Shown here one piece after another: positions 1 to 10,696 of a DNA stretch of 50,877 bases (position 1 is its first letter; each line of letters starts with the position of its first letter). The notes beneath the pieces are model-generated. The model had not been told where the DNA came from and did no database searches. It worked only from the letters and a program-made list of their open reading frames with translations. The position numbers and the translations under genes were made by a program. The stretch covers positions 1 to 50,877 of the forward strand of contig JACZQZ010000005.1 of the NCBI GenBank assembly GCA_022545455.1. The letters run 5' to 3'. The stretch comes from Pseudomonadota bacterium (GTDB lineage: Bacteria; Pseudomonadota; Alphaproteobacteria; Rhodospirillales; 2-02-FULL-58-16).

Positions 1-127
1 CGGCTTACCAAGGCTTTCGGACGGCGTCGCGCACGCTTCGCGATGCCCCGCATCGCCACAGCGCACGCTCCTAGCCGAAAACCTTGGTAAGCCGTCTCTA
101 TGGGTCATGATCGGCGCCCCTTGGTAT
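1..127. repeat. Right half of a two-armed palindromic element
   Basis: Positions 1-13 pair perfectly with 82-94, giving a long hairpin (about 19 of 20 bases pair if extended inward). Its core contains CGTCG (25-29), CGATG (41-45), CATCG (51-55) and CTCCT (68-72), the same ordered motifs as in the arms at 8.3, 8.5 and 33.7 kb. The hairpin is followed by a 33-bp terminal repeat (95-127) that is the inverse, with one mismatch, of 50726-50758 at the other end of the window. The pairing and motifs are read directly from the sequence. That this is a mobile or dispersed repeat is inferred from the other copies. The left half is missing because the window starts here. Confidence 0.8.
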
Positions 128-149
128 AACCTGCGGACGGGGCTAGGCA

Positions 150-629
150 CTACCCCCCCAGCAACTCCGGCCGCACCATCCAGGCCAGCGCCCAGCCGCC
201 GCCGTCTTCGTCGCCGGCGGCGCGCTCCAGGCAGGCCACGGTGCCGGGCTGGAAGGCGGCGACGTTTGCCTCTTCCGAACCGGCGACCAGGTGCGAGACC
301 AGGCGGCCCATGAACGGCAGGTGCCCGACGACCATCGTGTCCTCCGACCATCCGGCGATGAGGTCGGCGGCCACCTCGACCGAATCGTTGGGCGCGAGGC
401 CGGAAGCCGCCTCCTCCACCACGCCCCCCGGACCCAGCGCCTGGGCCAGCAGAACCGCGGTGTCGCGGGCGCGCATCTTGGGGCTGTGGACGATGCGGCC
501 CACGTGCACGCTTCTGGCCAGGAAGGAGGCGACGCGCCGGACATCGCTCCGCCCCTTGTCGCTGAGCGGCCGGTCCGGATTGTCCTCGGCCGGCACCGCT
601 TCGGCGTGTTGGACCAGATACAGCTTCAT
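150..629 (-). CDS. sixA: SixA-type histidine phosphatase
   Basis: 159-residue protein of the histidine phosphatase (phosphoglycerate mutase-like) superfamily, short SixA type. The N-terminal motif VQHAEA carries the expected catalytic His8, and the second conserved His is His103 in VVGHLPFMG. SixA proteins remove phosphate from phosphohistidine on phosphotransfer proteins in the cytoplasm; the target here is unknown. It lies 30 bp downstream of atpC on the same strand and could be read from the ATP synthase transcript, though nothing shows a functional link. Family membership is clear. The SixA label, rather than a generic histidine phosphatase, is less certain. Confidence 0.8.
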   Translation of the reverse strand: MKLYLVQHAEAVPAEDNPDRPLSDKGRSDVRRVASFLARSVHVGRIVHSPKMRARDTAVLLAQALGPGGVVEEAASGLAPNDSVEVAADLIAGWSEDTMVVGHLPFMGRLVSHLVAGSEEANVAAFQPGTVACLERAAGDEDGGGWALAWMVRPELLGG

Positions 630-659
630 GGGCCCGTCCCGGAATAAGGGGAGCCTTTC

Positions 660-1064
660 TTACTTGGCCGCCGCGACCATGGCCTCGGCGGCGCGCAGTT
701 CGTCTACGGCCTGCCGGTGCTCGGGGCTTTCCGGGGCCGCCTCCCGGTGCGCCTCATGGGCGCGATTGAGCCGTCCCTCGGCGTCGGCGCGGTCGATCTC
801 GGAAGCGGGCACGGCTTCGTCCGCGAGCACGGCGCAGCGTCCGTCCGCCACCTCGGCGAAGCCGCCGGAGACGAAGATCCGCATGGTTACGCGATCGCCT
901 TCGTACACCTCGACGGTGCCGGGGCGCACCGTGGACAGAAGCGGCGCGTGCCCCGGCAGGACGCCGAAATCGCCGTCCCCACCGGGCACCACGATCATGT
1001 CCGCCTCCTCGGCGAAGACCACGCGCTCCGGCGTCACCAGTTCGAACGGGACCTTCTCCGTCAT
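660..1064 (-). CDS. atpC: F1 ATP synthase epsilon subunit
   Basis: 134-residue epsilon subunit of the cytoplasmic F1 sector. It links the gamma stalk to the c-ring and can inhibit ATP hydrolysis. The N-terminal beta-sandwich is recognisable (FELVTPERVVF, then VVPGGDGDFGVLPGHAPLLS). The C-terminal part is a short Ala/Glu-rich helical region. Length is normal for the family. It is the last gene of the atpHAGDC operon, 29 bp after atpD. No F0 genes are present in the window, consistent with the separate F0 and F1 operons usual in alphaproteobacteria. Confidence 0.95.
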   Translation of the reverse strand: MTEKVPFELVTPERVVFAEEADMIVVPGGDGDFGVLPGHAPLLSTVRPGTVEVYEGDRVTMRIFVSGGFAEVADGRCAVLADEAVPASEIDRADAEGRLNRAHEAHREAAPESPEHRQAVDELRAAEAMVAAAK

Positions 1065-1093
1065 CCGAGGGGTTCCTTTCGCAAGGGGCCCGT

Positions 1094-2566
<1,473 letters not shown>

Positions 2567-3466
2567 TTATACCGCCTCGGCGCCGGAAATGATCTCGATC
2601 AGTTCCTTGGTGATGGCCGCCTGGCGGGTGCGGTTGTAGGTGAGCGTCAGGTCGTCGATCATCTCGCCGGCGTTGCGGGTGGCGTTGTCCATGGCCGTCA
2701 TCCGCGCCCCCTGCTCGGACGCATAGCTCTCGGCGAGCGCGCGGAACATCTGCACCGAGACGTTGCGCGGCAGCAACGCCTCCAGAATCTCTTCCTCCGA
2801 CGGCTCTAAGATGTACAGCGCCTTGGAGCCGCCGTTGCCGGCCGCGTCGTCCGCGTCGTCCGCGCCTTCGGGTGCCGGCAGGGGAATCACCTGGCGCGCC
2901 GTCACCGCTTGGCTGATGACCGACTTGAACGTGTTGAAGAAGACCGTGCAGACGTCGAATTCCCCGGCCTCGAACATGGCGCACAGGCGCCGGCCGATAT
3001 CGTGGGCGGCCTCGAATCCCGCTCCCGTCTTGGTCACGTCCTCTAAGGTGTCGAGGATAAGGCTTTCGTAATCGCGCTTGAGCGCGTCCCGCCCCTTGCG
3101 GCCGACGCACAGTAGGCTTACGGATTTCCCGCTCTCCTGAAGGGCGATGACGTGCCGCCTGACCGCCCGGACGATGCTGGAATTGGAGCCGCCGCACAGT
3201 CCCCTGTCGGCGGTGATGGGGACGATCAGGTGGGACCGATCGCCCCCGCTTCCGGCAAGAAGCGCGGGCGCGCCCTCGACGGTGGGCAGGCTGGCCGTGA
3301 GGGCGCCGAGCATGCGCTCCATGCGGTCCGCGTAGGGGCGCGCGGCTTCCGCCGCGGCCTGGGCCCGGCGCAGCTTGGAGGCCGCCACCATCTTCATGGC
3401 CGACGTGATCTTCTGCGTCGACTTGACGGTGGCGATGCGGATTCTCAGGTCTTTTAGATTGGGCAT
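2567..3466 (-). CDS. atpG: F1 ATP synthase gamma subunit
   Basis: 299-residue central-stalk subunit that couples rotation of the F0 ring to catalysis. It has the diagnostic N-terminal helix ([20 protein letters not shown]), the central [11 protein letters not shown] motif, and a C-terminal helix ending in [19 protein letters not shown]. Residues around 200-215 contain an acidic Asp/Ala stretch that looks like a surface loop insertion. The gene lies between atpA (43 bp upstream) and atpD. Confidence 0.97.
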   Translation of the reverse strand: MPNLKDLRIRIATVKSTQKITSAMKMVAASKLRRAQAAAEAARPYADRMERMLGALTASLPTVEGAPALLAGSGGDRSHLIVPITADRGLCGGSNSSIVRAVRRHVIALQESGKSVSLLCVGRKGRDALKRDYESLILDTLEDVTKTGAGFEAAHDIGRRLCAMFEAGEFDVCTVFFNTFKSVISQAVTARQVIPLPAPEGADDADDAAGNGGSKALYILEPSEEEILEALLPRNVSVQMFRALAESYASEQGARMTAMDNATRNAGEMIDDLTLTYNRTRQAAITKELIEIISGAEAV

Positions 3467-3509
3467 CGTGGTTCACCGCCGGTGACCGCCGCGCCGTTGC
3501 CGGCCGGCA

Positions 3510-5042
3510 TCACGAAAACGACTTGGCGAAGCCGTCGAGGAAGGATTTCAGTTTTCCCTCCGTTTCTTCGGACAGCTCTTTCTCGTCGCGGATGGAGCGC
3601 AGGATGTCTTGCCCGTTGGCCCTGAGGTCGTCCAGCATGGCGGCGTCGAAGCGGGTGACGTCCTTGACCTCGATCTTGTCCAGGTATCCGCGCACCCCGG
3701 CGAAAATGGAAACCACCTGCTCCTCCACCGGGCAGGGCGCGAACTGCCCCTGCTTGAGCATTTCGGTCAACCGGGCGCCGCGGGCGAGCAGGCGCTGGGT
3801 CGCCGGGTCGAGGTCGGAGGAGAACTGGGAGAACGCCGCCATCTCCCGGTACTGGGCCAGTTCCAGCTTGATGGTACCGGCCACCTGCTTCATGGCCTTG
3901 ACCTGGGCGGCGGAGCCGACGCGGCTGACCGAAATGCCCACGTTCACCGCCGGGCGGATGCCGGCGTAGAACAATTCCGTCTCCAGGAAGATCTGGCCGT
4001 CGGTGATGGAGATCACGTTGGTGGGGATATAGGCGGCCACGTCGCCGGCCTGGGTTTCGATCACCGGCAGGGCGGTGAGCGACCCGCCGCCGTTGTCGTC
4101 GTTCATCTTGGCGGCGCGCTCGAGCAGGCGCGAGTGCAGATAGAAGACGTCGCCCGGATAGGCCTCGCGCCCCGGCGGGCGGCGCAGCAGCAGCGACATC
4201 TGGCGGTACGAGACGGCCTGCTTCGACAGGTCGTCGTAAAAGATCACCGCGTGCATGGCGTTGTCGCGGAAGTACTCGCCCATGGTGCAGCCCGTATAGG
4301 GCGCCAGGAACTGCAGCGGCGCCGGCTCCGACGCGGTGGCGGCGACCACGATCGTATAGTCCATGGCGTTGTAATCTTCCAGCGTCTTCACGATCCGCGC
4401 CACCGACGAGCGCTTCTGGCCGATCGCCACGTAGATGCAGTACAGCTTTTCCGATTCGTCCTTGGCGTTGTCGTTGATACCCTTCTGATTGATGATGGTA
4501 TCCAGGATGATGGCGGTCTTGCCGGTCTGGCGGTCGCCGATGATGAGTTCGCGCTGGCCGCGGCCTATGGGAATCAAGCTGTCGATGGCCTTCAGCCCCG
4601 TCTGCACGGGCTCGTGCACCGACCGGCGCGGGATGATGCCGGGCGCCTTGACCTCGATGCGCGCGCGTTCGGTATCGCCGAGGGAGCCCTTGCCGTCGAT
4701 GGGATTGCCCAGGGCATCGACGACGCGGCCGAGAAGCGCCTTGCCCACGGGCACGTCGACGATGGCGCCGGTGCGCTTCACCGTGTCCCCTTCCTTGATG
4801 CCGCGGTCCTCGCCGAAGATGACGATGCCGACGTTGTCGGTTTCCAGGTTGAGGGCCATCCCCTTGATGCCGCCCGGGAACTCGACCATCTCGCCGGCCT
4901 GCACGTTGTCCAGCCCGTAGACGCGGGCGATGCCGTCACCGACGGAAAGCACCTGACCGACCTCGGCGACCTCGGCCTCGGTACCGAAATTGGCGATCTG
5001 TTCCTTGAGGATCGCCGAAATTTCCGCCGCCCGGATATCCAT
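3510..5042 (-). CDS. atpA: F1 ATP synthase alpha subunit
   Basis: 510-residue nucleotide-binding, non-catalytic subunit of F1. The P-loop GDRQTGKT is at residues 169-176, and [29 protein letters not shown]-type motifs typical of alpha are present. The ATG at 5042 overlaps the atpH stop (TGATG), which suggests translational coupling and decides this start over an in-frame GTG one codon upstream. Length matches the family. Confidence 0.98.
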   Translation of the reverse strand: MDIRAAEISAILKEQIANFGTEAEVAEVGQVLSVGDGIARVYGLDNVQAGEMVEFPGGIKGMALNLETDNVGIVIFGEDRGIKEGDTVKRTGAIVDVPVGKALLGRVVDALGNPIDGKGSLGDTERARIEVKAPGIIPRRSVHEPVQTGLKAIDSLIPIGRGQRELIIGDRQTGKTAIILDTIINQKGINDNAKDESEKLYCIYVAIGQKRSSVARIVKTLEDYNAMDYTIVVAATASEPAPLQFLAPYTGCTMGEYFRDNAMHAVIFYDDLSKQAVSYRQMSLLLRRPPGREAYPGDVFYLHSRLLERAAKMNDDNGGGSLTALPVIETQAGDVAAYIPTNVISITDGQIFLETELFYAGIRPAVNVGISVSRVGSAAQVKAMKQVAGTIKLELAQYREMAAFSQFSSDLDPATQRLLARGARLTEMLKQGQFAPCPVEEQVVSIFAGVRGYLDKIEVKDVTRFDAAMLDDLRANGQDILRSIRDEKELSEETEGKLKSFLDGFAKSFS

Positions 5043-5602
5043 CACCCAACTCCTTTCATGGCCAGGCGCAGGTGTTGCAGCTTGGTACTGAGCGAGCTGT
5101 CGAACATCCGCGATCCGACGCGCACGATCAGGCCGCCAAGCAGCCCGGGATCCACCTTGACGTCGAGCGCGATCCTGGCGCCGACCGCCTTTTTCAGGGC
5201 GGCGCCGATGGCGGTGCGCTGCTTTTCGCTCAACGTTTTGGCCGAGATCACCTCGACGCTGGCCTCGCCCCGGTGCGCCGCCAGCAGGGCGCGGTACGCG
5301 GCGATCATGTCGGGGAGCACGAACAACCGCCGGTTCTGCGCCACCACGCCGACGAAGCGCACGCTCAACTCGCCCATGGCGTACTTTTCCATCAGCGCCG
5401 CCATGGCCCGCGTCTGGTCCTCACGGGAGATCACCGGCGAGCGGATCAGCCGGGTCAAATCGTCGCTGGCGTGGATCATGGCTTCCAGGCGCTCCAGGTC
5501 GTCGGCCACCTGGTCCAGCACCCCGTCCGCGTCCGCCAATTCGAACAGGGCGGTGGCATAGCGGCCGGCAAGCCCGGTGGCGCCTGTGGTCTTCGATGAC
5601 AC
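5042..5602 (-). CDS. atpH: F1 ATP synthase delta subunit
   Basis: 186-residue delta (OSCP-like) subunit that fixes F1 to the peripheral stalk. The N-terminal helical domain opens with [20 protein letters not shown]. The C-terminal domain contains [27 protein letters not shown], the family signature. It is the first gene of the F1 operon. The 224 bp upstream separate it from priA on the same strand and probably hold the operon promoter, though no convincing -35/-10 pair was found. Confidence 0.96.
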   Translation of the reverse strand: MSSKTTGATGLAGRYATALFELADADGVLDQVADDLERLEAMIHASDDLTRLIRSPVISREDQTRAMAALMEKYAMGELSVRFVGVVAQNRRLFVLPDMIAAYRALLAAHRGEASVEVISAKTLSEKQRTAIGAALKKAVGARIALDVKVDPGLLGGLIVRVGSRMFDSSLSTKLQHLRLAMKGVG

Positions 5603-5826
5603 TTAGCGAAGATCCTTGTTTGGAATCCCGACGACATTCAGGAGCCTAACAGCCCCCGAAAAAAACAAAACGACCCAGTGCGAACAGGGCCTGTTGTCTA
5701 CCATAGTCGCCCCAGCCATGCAAGCCGCTCCCGGCCTTGGAAGCGGCGCGAAAAAGGCGGAATCCTGCGCCTCAGCGGGGCATGGGCCGCGGCGAAAAGG
5801 GCTCCGGGAGGGGCCACAAAAAGCGC

Positions 5827-8025
5827 TCACAAAAAACTGTACGGGTCCACGTCCACCTGGATCCGCACCGTGCCGGGTGTCTTCGCGGCGGCCAGCCAGC
5901 GGCGCACCAGCGGTTGCACGTTCACCTGCTTTCCGGCCTTCAACAGCAGCCTTCGCCGGTGGCGTCCGCGGAGCCGGGCGATGGGCGCCGGCGCCGGCCC
6001 GAGCACGTCGACGCCCTGGCTGCGCGGCGCGGCGCGGCGCAAACACCTCGCCGCCTCGTCGACGGCGCCTTCGTCGCGCCCCGAGACGATGAGCGCCACC
6101 AGCCGGCCGAAGGGCGGCATGCCGGCCCGTTCGCGGACCGCGGCTTCCGCCTCCAGAAAACGGTCGCGGTCCCCCGACACCAGCGCCGCCATCACCGGGT
6201 GCTCGGGCATGTAGGTCTGCACCAACACCCGGCCCGCCCTTTGCGCGCGCCCGGCGCGGCCCGCCACCTGGTAGAGAAGCGCATACATCCGCTCCGCCGC
6301 CCTCAGGTCGCCGCCGCCGAGTCCCAGGTCCCCGTCGACCACCCCGACCAGGGTGAGCAGGGGAAAGTGGTAGCCCTTGGCCACGATCTGGGTGCCGATC
6401 ACCAGGTCGATGTCATGGTCTTCGATGCGGCGTACCAGGTCCGCCGCCGCGCGCGGGCCGGGGATGGTGTCGCTGGCGGCGATGGCATGGCGGACGCCGG
6501 GGAACAGGGCGTCGACCTCCTCGGCCAGGCGCTCGACGCCGGGGCCGCAGGCGGCGAAGCTCTCTTCGGCCTCGCATGAGGGGCAGCGCCCGGGCAGGCG
6601 CACCGCGTAGCCGCAGTGATGGCACTGCAGGCGGCCGGTCCGCCGGTGTTCCACCAGCCAGGCGGTGCAGCGCGGGCATTGCAGCCGGTGGCCGCACCTC
6701 CGGCAGAGCGTCAGCGGCGCATAGCCGCGGCGGTTGAGAAAGAGCATGGCCTGACCGCCGCCGCCGAGGGTCCGCTCAAGGGCCGCGCACAACACCGGCG
6801 AAATCCAGCGGCCGCGGGGCGGCGTGTCCCGGCGCATATCCACCAGGCTGACCTCGGGCAACGCCGCCCCGGCGTGGCGGTCCGGCAGGTGCACGCTGGC
6901 GTACCGCCCGCGCCCGACGTTGACCACGGTTTCCAACGAAGGCGTGGCCGACACCAGGACGATGGGAATGGCGCCCAGGCGGGCCCGCACGACGCCCATG
7001 TCGCGGGCGTTGTACACCACGCCGTCCTCCTGCTTGTAGGCGGTGTCGTGCTCCTCGTCGACGACGATCAGGCCGAGTTCGGGAAAGGGCAGGAAGAGGG
7101 CCGAGCGCGCCCCCACCACGACCCGCGCGCGGCCTTCCGCCACCGCCCGCCACGCGGTGCGCCGCTGGGCCGGCGTGAGGTCGGAATGCCACTCCACCGG
7201 GGCGGCGCCGAAACGGGCACGGAAGCGGGCCAGCCACTGGACGGTGAGGGCGATTTCAGGGAGGAGCACCAGGGTCTGGCGGCCCTGCTTCAGGGCCTCG
7301 GCCACGGCCTGGAAATAGACCTCCGTCTTGCCGGCGCCGGGAACCCCGTCGAGCAGGGTGACGGCGAACCCTCCGCGCTCGGTCTTGCCCCTCAGGTCCT
7401 CCGCCGCCGCCGCCTGCGTCGGCGACAGGGCCAGCCCCGGCCGGCGCCAGTCGGGCACGCCAACCACGGGCCCGGCGGGCACGTCGGCGGCCGAGATCGC
7501 GCCGGCGGCGGCAAGGCCGCGGACGACCGAGGGGCTTGTTCCCGCCTCCCGGGCCACCTCGGTGGCCGGGCGGGGCGGCCCCTCCGCCAATACCCGGAGC
7601 ACCCGCCGCCGCGCCGGCGTCATGCGGATGTCCGGCGGCTCGGGATTGAGCGCGTAGGCGACGACGGGCTTCGGCGCATGGAGGGCGCCGGGCACGCCGA
7701 TCGCCATCTTGAGCACGGCGCCCGCGGCATGCACGGTGTATGCGGCGACCCAGTCGACGAAACGCCGCGACACCTCGGGCAGCGGGGGCGCTTCGAGCGG
7801 CCGGGAAATGGTTTTGAGTTTCTCCTCCGCCACGTCGCCGGTAGCCGCCCCCCAGACCACGCCCGCCGTCTCGCGGGCGCCAAGGGGCACGACAACGAAA
7901 TCGCCCGGCTCCGCCGCCAGCCCGTCGGGCACCCGGTACTCGTAGGCCCCGGCCAGTGGCAGGGGCAGCAACACGCTGACCCGGTCGCCGGGACGGCGGC
8001 GGGAACTGGCATGGGGCGGAGGCAT
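5827..8025 (-). CDS. priA: Primosomal protein N', replication-restart helicase PriA
   Basis: 732-residue superfamily 2 DNA helicase that reloads the replisome at stalled forks. The N-terminal DNA-binding domain ([15 protein letters not shown]) is followed by the P-loop [12 protein letters not shown] (around residue 230), the Walker B motif [11 protein letters not shown], and a zinc-binding region with paired cysteines ([23 protein letters not shown]). The C-terminal helicase motifs include [12 protein letters not shown] and QVAGRAGRA. Length is normal. The start codon lies only 13 bp from the left end of the nested palindromic element, so the promoter or leader must lie within that element or be very short. 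No clear Shine-Dalgarno sequence precedes it. Confidence 0.96.
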   Translation of the reverse strand: MPPPHASSRRRPGDRVSVLLPLPLAGAYEYRVPDGLAAEPGDFVVVPLGARETAGVVWGAATGDVAEEKLKTISRPLEAPPLPEVSRRFVDWVAAYTVHAAGAVLKMAIGVPGALHAPKPVVAYALNPEPPDIRMTPARRRVLRVLAEGPPRPATEVAREAGTSPSVVRGLAAAGAISAADVPAGPVVGVPDWRRPGLALSPTQAAAAEDLRGKTERGGFAVTLLDGVPGAGKTEVYFQAVAEALKQGRQTLVLLPEIALTVQWLARFRARFGAAPVEWHSDLTPAQRRTAWRAVAEGRARVVVGARSALFLPFPELGLIVVDEEHDTAYKQEDGVVYNARDMGVVRARLGAIPIVLVSATPSLETVVNVGRGRYASVHLPDRHAGAALPEVSLVDMRRDTPPRGRWISPVLCAALERTLGGGGQAMLFLNRRGYAPLTLCRRCGHRLQCPRCTAWLVEHRRTGRLQCHHCGYAVRLPGRCPSCEAEESFAACGPGVERLAEEVDALFPGVRHAIAASDTIPGPRAAADLVRRIEDHDIDLVIGTQIVAKGYHFPLLTLVGVVDGDLGLGGGDLRAAERMYALLYQVAGRAGRAQRAGRVLVQTYMPEHPVMAALVSGDRDRFLEAEAAVRERAGMPPFGRLVALIVSGRDEGAVDEAARCLRRAAPRSQGVDVLGPAPAPIARLRGRHRRRLLLKAGKQVNVQPLVRRWLAAAKTPGTVRIQVDVDPYSFL

Positions 8026-8094
8026 GGGTTACACTCTTGTACCTTCTATCATAATAGGATGACACGTGTGACGGCCATGGGTGGTCATTCGGTT

Positions 8095-8418
8095 AGTGTC
8101 CTGTCTCAGAGATTCGTACGCTATACGACGGTCTTGCGAGGTTTCCGGCGAGGAGCGTGGCGCGCCGTGATGCTGGAGCATCACAAGCGGCGCGCGACGA
8201 CGCCGGGGGCCGCGGGGGCGTCCCCCGCAAAACGTAACCGGGGGGACACCCCCCGTATCCCCCGGGGGCCTCGCAAGACCGCCCTTCGGGTCGTTTTTCC
8301 CGCTTCCTCGGGGCGTCGGGAACGCTTGACGATGGCACCGCATCGCCGGCGCGTCCCCTCCTGCCGAGGAAACGGGAAAAACGATCGTATAGTGCACGAA
8401 TCTCTGAGACAGGACACT
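8095..8418. repeat. Inner two-armed palindromic element inserted in the outer one
   Basis: 34-bp terminal inverted repeats (8095-8128 and 8385-8418) match at 32 positions, the outer 23 perfectly. Inside are arm 1 (12-bp stem starting GGTCTTGCGAGG, closing with CCTCGCAAGACC), a mini-hairpin CCC-TTC-GGG, and arm 2 (20-bp stem, 19 paired). The arm cores AGGAG...GTGATG...CATCAC...CGACGACG and CGTCG...CGATG...CATCG...CTCCT match the 33.5 kb copy closely, but the terminal repeats are unrelated to those of that copy. It interrupts arm 1 of the outer element. No protein is encoded. Confidence 0.85.
8203..8261. repeat. 59-bp GC-rich insert within the inner element
   Basis: Compared with the otherwise similar 33.5 kb copy, the inner element has 59 extra bases between two copies of CCGGGGG (8203-8209 and 8262-8268). 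The insert contains two perfect hairpins: GCGGGGG with CCCCCGC (8212-8228) and GGGGGG with CCCCCC (8240-8254). The flanking direct repeat suggests a duplication or a small insertion with target duplication, but in such G-rich sequence slippage is an equally good explanation. Confidence 0.6.
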
Positions 8419-8701
8419 GGGAGCGCGGTTCGACGTGATGGGGACCCATCATGAGAGCCGCGCGACGACGTCCGATGGCCGCCCATGGCCGCCCGAAGGG
8501 TCGCTTTTCGCGCCTTTTGGGCACGTCAGCGCCGCTTGACGATGTCCCGCATCGCCGGCGCGCCGCTTTCTGCCCAAAAGACGCGAAAAGACGATCACAC
8601 GTACCATCCTATTATGATAGAGGGTACTAACGGCTCCCGTTCGCTTGGCGAATTGGGATTGTGCTCGGCGCGTCCCTTCCCGGAAAGGCAAGATCCAAGC
8701 C

Positions 8702-9436
8702 ATGACCCAAAAGAAAAAAGACGCCCTGGTTGCGCAGAGGCCGGCACCGGCCAGGGACGGACTTTCCGAGGACCGGGTCGCCGGCTATCTGCGCCGCCAT
8801 CCCGAGTTCTTCACCCGCCACGCCGACGTTCTGGCGGCCATGACCCCGCCGGCGCGCTGGCAGGGCGACCGCGTGGTGGACATGCAGCGGTTCATCCTGG
8901 AGCGCCTGCGCGACGAGGTCGAAAGCCTGCGCGCCTGCGCCCAGGAGATCATCGAGACCAGCCGCAGCAACCTGTCGAGCCAGACCCGCGCCCACGCCGC
9001 CGTGCTGGCGATGCTCGCGGCCGGTGATTTCGAGCACATGGTGCGGGTGGTCAACGACGATTTGCCGCTGCTTCTGGACGTGGACGTGGTCGCCATAGGC
9101 TTCGAGACCGGCTCGAGGCCGGTGGCCGGCGTGGATGGCGCGGATGTCCGCCGCTTCGCCGGCGGGACCGTGGACCGCCTGCTGGGCGGCGCCGACCAGG
9201 ACGTCGTCCTGGTGCGCGACATGACCGATGACGGAACGGTCTTCGCCGCCGCCGCCGGGCTGGTGCGCTCGGCGGCGCTGGCCCGTCTGCGCCCGAATCC
9301 GACGACGCCCGTGGGACTGCTCGCCCTGGGATCGCGCAAGCCCGCCTTTCACCCGGGTCAGGGGACCGAGTTGATCCGGTTCATGGCCAGGATGCTGGAA
9401 TGCTGCGTCCACGGATGGCGGGAAAAGCCGGACTGA
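8702..9436 (+). CDS. DUF484 family protein
   Basis: 244-residue cytoplasmic protein of the DUF484 family, recognisable from the N-terminal motif VAGYLRRHPEFFTRHADVLAAM and a following GAF-like domain. The ATG at 8702 has a GGAAAGG ribosome-binding site just upstream and is preferred over an upstream in-frame TTG. Function is unknown. In gammaproteobacteria DUF484 genes sit between dapF and xerC, and the DUF484-xerC pair is kept here while dapF lies 37 kb away. The palindromic element ends 74 bp upstream, so it may contribute the promoter. Confidence 0.85.
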   Translation: MTQKKKDALVAQRPAPARDGLSEDRVAGYLRRHPEFFTRHADVLAAMTPPARWQGDRVVDMQRFILERLRDEVESLRACAQEIIETSRSNLSSQTRAHAAVLAMLAAGDFEHMVRVVNDDLPLLLDVDVVAIGFETGSRPVAGVDGADVRRFAGGTVDRLLGGADQDVVLVRDMTDDGTVFAAAAGLVRSAALARLRPNPTTPVGLLALGSRKPAFHPGQGTELIRFMARMLECCVHGWREKPD

Positions 9437-9450
9437 CGGCGCGTTATTCG

Positions 9451-9475
9451 AGAAGTCACAAACATTGTGACTTCT
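9451..9475. repeat. Perfect hairpin after DUF484
   Basis: An 11-bp perfect inverted repeat (AGAAGTCACAA with TTGTGACTTCT) around a 3-base loop, starting 14 bp after the DUF484 stop. No T-run follows on the plus strand, so a classical intrinsic terminator is not supported. It may be an RNA 3' end or an operator. It is AT-richer than its surroundings. Confidence 0.6.
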
Positions 9476-9559
9476 CTGGCCCCCCTCAAGCGCCGGGCGG
9501 GCGCGTCCGCGCCCTTGGCTCGCCGCAGGAGCGGCGGCCCGCAGTCGCGGGCTTCTCAC

Positions 9560-9584
9560 GTCAAAACGAACCAATCGTTTTGAC
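9560..9584. repeat. Perfect hairpin upstream of xerC
   Basis: A 10-bp perfect inverted repeat (GTCAAAACGA with TCGTTTTGAC) with a 5-base spacer, about 70 bp before the xerC start. It is followed at 9593-9602 by the perfect palindrome TCACCGGTGA. Position and symmetry fit a regulator binding site for xerC or an RNA leader structure; the sequence does not decide between these. Confidence 0.5.
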
Positions 9585-9651
9585 TTTCGGTATCACCGGT
9601 GACACGGTCCTTGGGGCAGCGGGCTTCCTGACAGGGTAGACAAGGTACACG

Positions 9652-10677
9652 ATGGCCGATCAGCACCCTATGGCGGACGCCCACGGGCAAGGGCCGGAAC
9701 CCTCGGCCGCCGCTTACGTCGCCGAGCCGGCCGTGGTCTCCGCCATCGAGGACTGGCGGGGGTGGCTGGCCCACGAACGGCGGGCATCGCGCCACACCGT
9801 GGACGCCTATGGACGGGATGTGGCGGCCTTTTTTCGCTTCCTCGCCGGACACCTGGGGTTCCCCCCGGGGTTGCGCGACCTCGACGGCCTGACGCCGGCC
9901 GACTTCCGCAGCTATCTCGCCAGCCGCGCCGGCGAGGGCCTGGGGCGCACGTCCGTGGCCCGCGCCATGTCCACCCTGCGCGGCTTTTTCCGATTTCTCG
10001 ATCGCGCCGGCCTGGCCCACAACGCCGCCATCGGCGCCATCCGCACGCCGCGCATTCCCCAATCCATCCCCAAGGCGCTGACCGAAGTGGACGCGCGCAT
10101 GGCGGTCGAGGCGGTCGGCGACCTGAGCGACGAACCCTGGGTCGCCCGGCGGGACACGGCGCTTCTGCTCCTGCTCTACGGGTGCGGGCTGCGCATCGGC
10201 GAGGCGCTGGCCCTGAACCGGGGCCAGGCGCCGGCGGGCCTGCCCACCGGAGCCGCGTCGGCGGCGAAGGCGGGCGGGACCATGGTGGTCACCGGCAAGG
10301 GCGGCAAACAGCGCATGGTGCCCGTGCTGCCCGTGGTCGCCAGGGCCATGGACGACTACCTCGCCGCCTGTCCCTACCCCCTGGGCGACGACGATCCGCT
10401 GTTCATGGGCGTGCGCGGCAAACGGCTGAACGCGGGGGTGGTGCAACGGCAGGTGCGGCGCCTCAGGGCGCTCCTCGGCCTGCCGGAGACGGCGACGCCG
10501 CACGCGCTGCGCCACAGTTTCGCCACCCACCTGTTGTCCGGCGGCGGCGACCTGCGCACCATCCAGGAGTTGCTCGGGCACGCGTCGTTGTCGACCACCC
10601 AGCGCTACACCGCCGTCGACGCGGGGCACCTGACGGCCGTCTACCGGAAGGCCCATCCGCGGGCGCGGCGGCGCTAG
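9652..10677 (+). CDS. xerC: Tyrosine recombinase XerC
   Basis: 341-residue site-specific tyrosine recombinase, expected to resolve chromosome dimers at dif with XerD. The N-terminal SAM-like DNA-binding domain spans about residues 30-120. The catalytic set is visible: Arg181 (GCGLRIGEAL), Lys216 (TGKGGK), His284 and Arg287 (PHALRHSFATHLL), His310 (ELLGHAS) and nucleophile Tyr319 (TTQRYT). It is longer than the usual ~300 residues because of a ~25-residue N-terminal extension and a Gly/Ala-rich insertion at about 190-210. XerC rather than XerD is chosen from the DUF484 neighbour. No dif site was found in the window. Confidence 0.9.
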   Translation: MADQHPMADAHGQGPEPSAAAYVAEPAVVSAIEDWRGWLAHERRASRHTVDAYGRDVAAFFRFLAGHLGFPPGLRDLDGLTPADFRSYLASRAGEGLGRTSVARAMSTLRGFFRFLDRAGLAHNAAIGAIRTPRIPQSIPKALTEVDARMAVEAVGDLSDEPWVARRDTALLLLLYGCGLRIGEALALNRGQAPAGLPTGAASAAKAGGTMVVTGKGGKQRMVPVLPVVARAMDDYLAACPYPLGDDDPLFMGVRGKRLNAGVVQRQVRRLRALLGLPETATPHALRHSFATHLLSGGGDLRTIQELLGHASLSTTQRYTAVDAGHLTAVYRKAHPRARRR

Positions 10678-10696
10678 CCGCACCCCCCGAGACACC

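Larger units (their letters stand above)
8039..8627. repeat. Outer two-armed palindromic element, interrupted by a second copy
   Basis: Terminal inverted repeats lie at 8039-8070 and 8596-8627 and match at 29 of 32 positions. Arm 1 begins right after the left terminal repeat and is split by the inner element (8095-8418). Its stem halves, near 8070-8087 and 8473-8492, contain complementary GGCCATGG segments. Its core has GTGATG...CATCAT and CGACGACG. Arm 2 is formed by roughly 8500-8524 paired with 8570-8595, and its core has GACGATG...CATCG. A mini-hairpin CCC-GAA-GGG joins the arms. It fills most of the 676 bp between divergent priA and the DUF484 gene. No ORF in it looks real. Pairing is read from the sequence; mobility is inferred. 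Confidence 0.85.

Noticed and set aside
5603-5826. Terminator or promoter of the F1 operon at the AACAGGGCCTGTT palindrome
   Set aside because: The palindrome has almost no loop and its distance to the T-rich run does not fit an intrinsic terminator; no convincing -35/-10 pair was seen.
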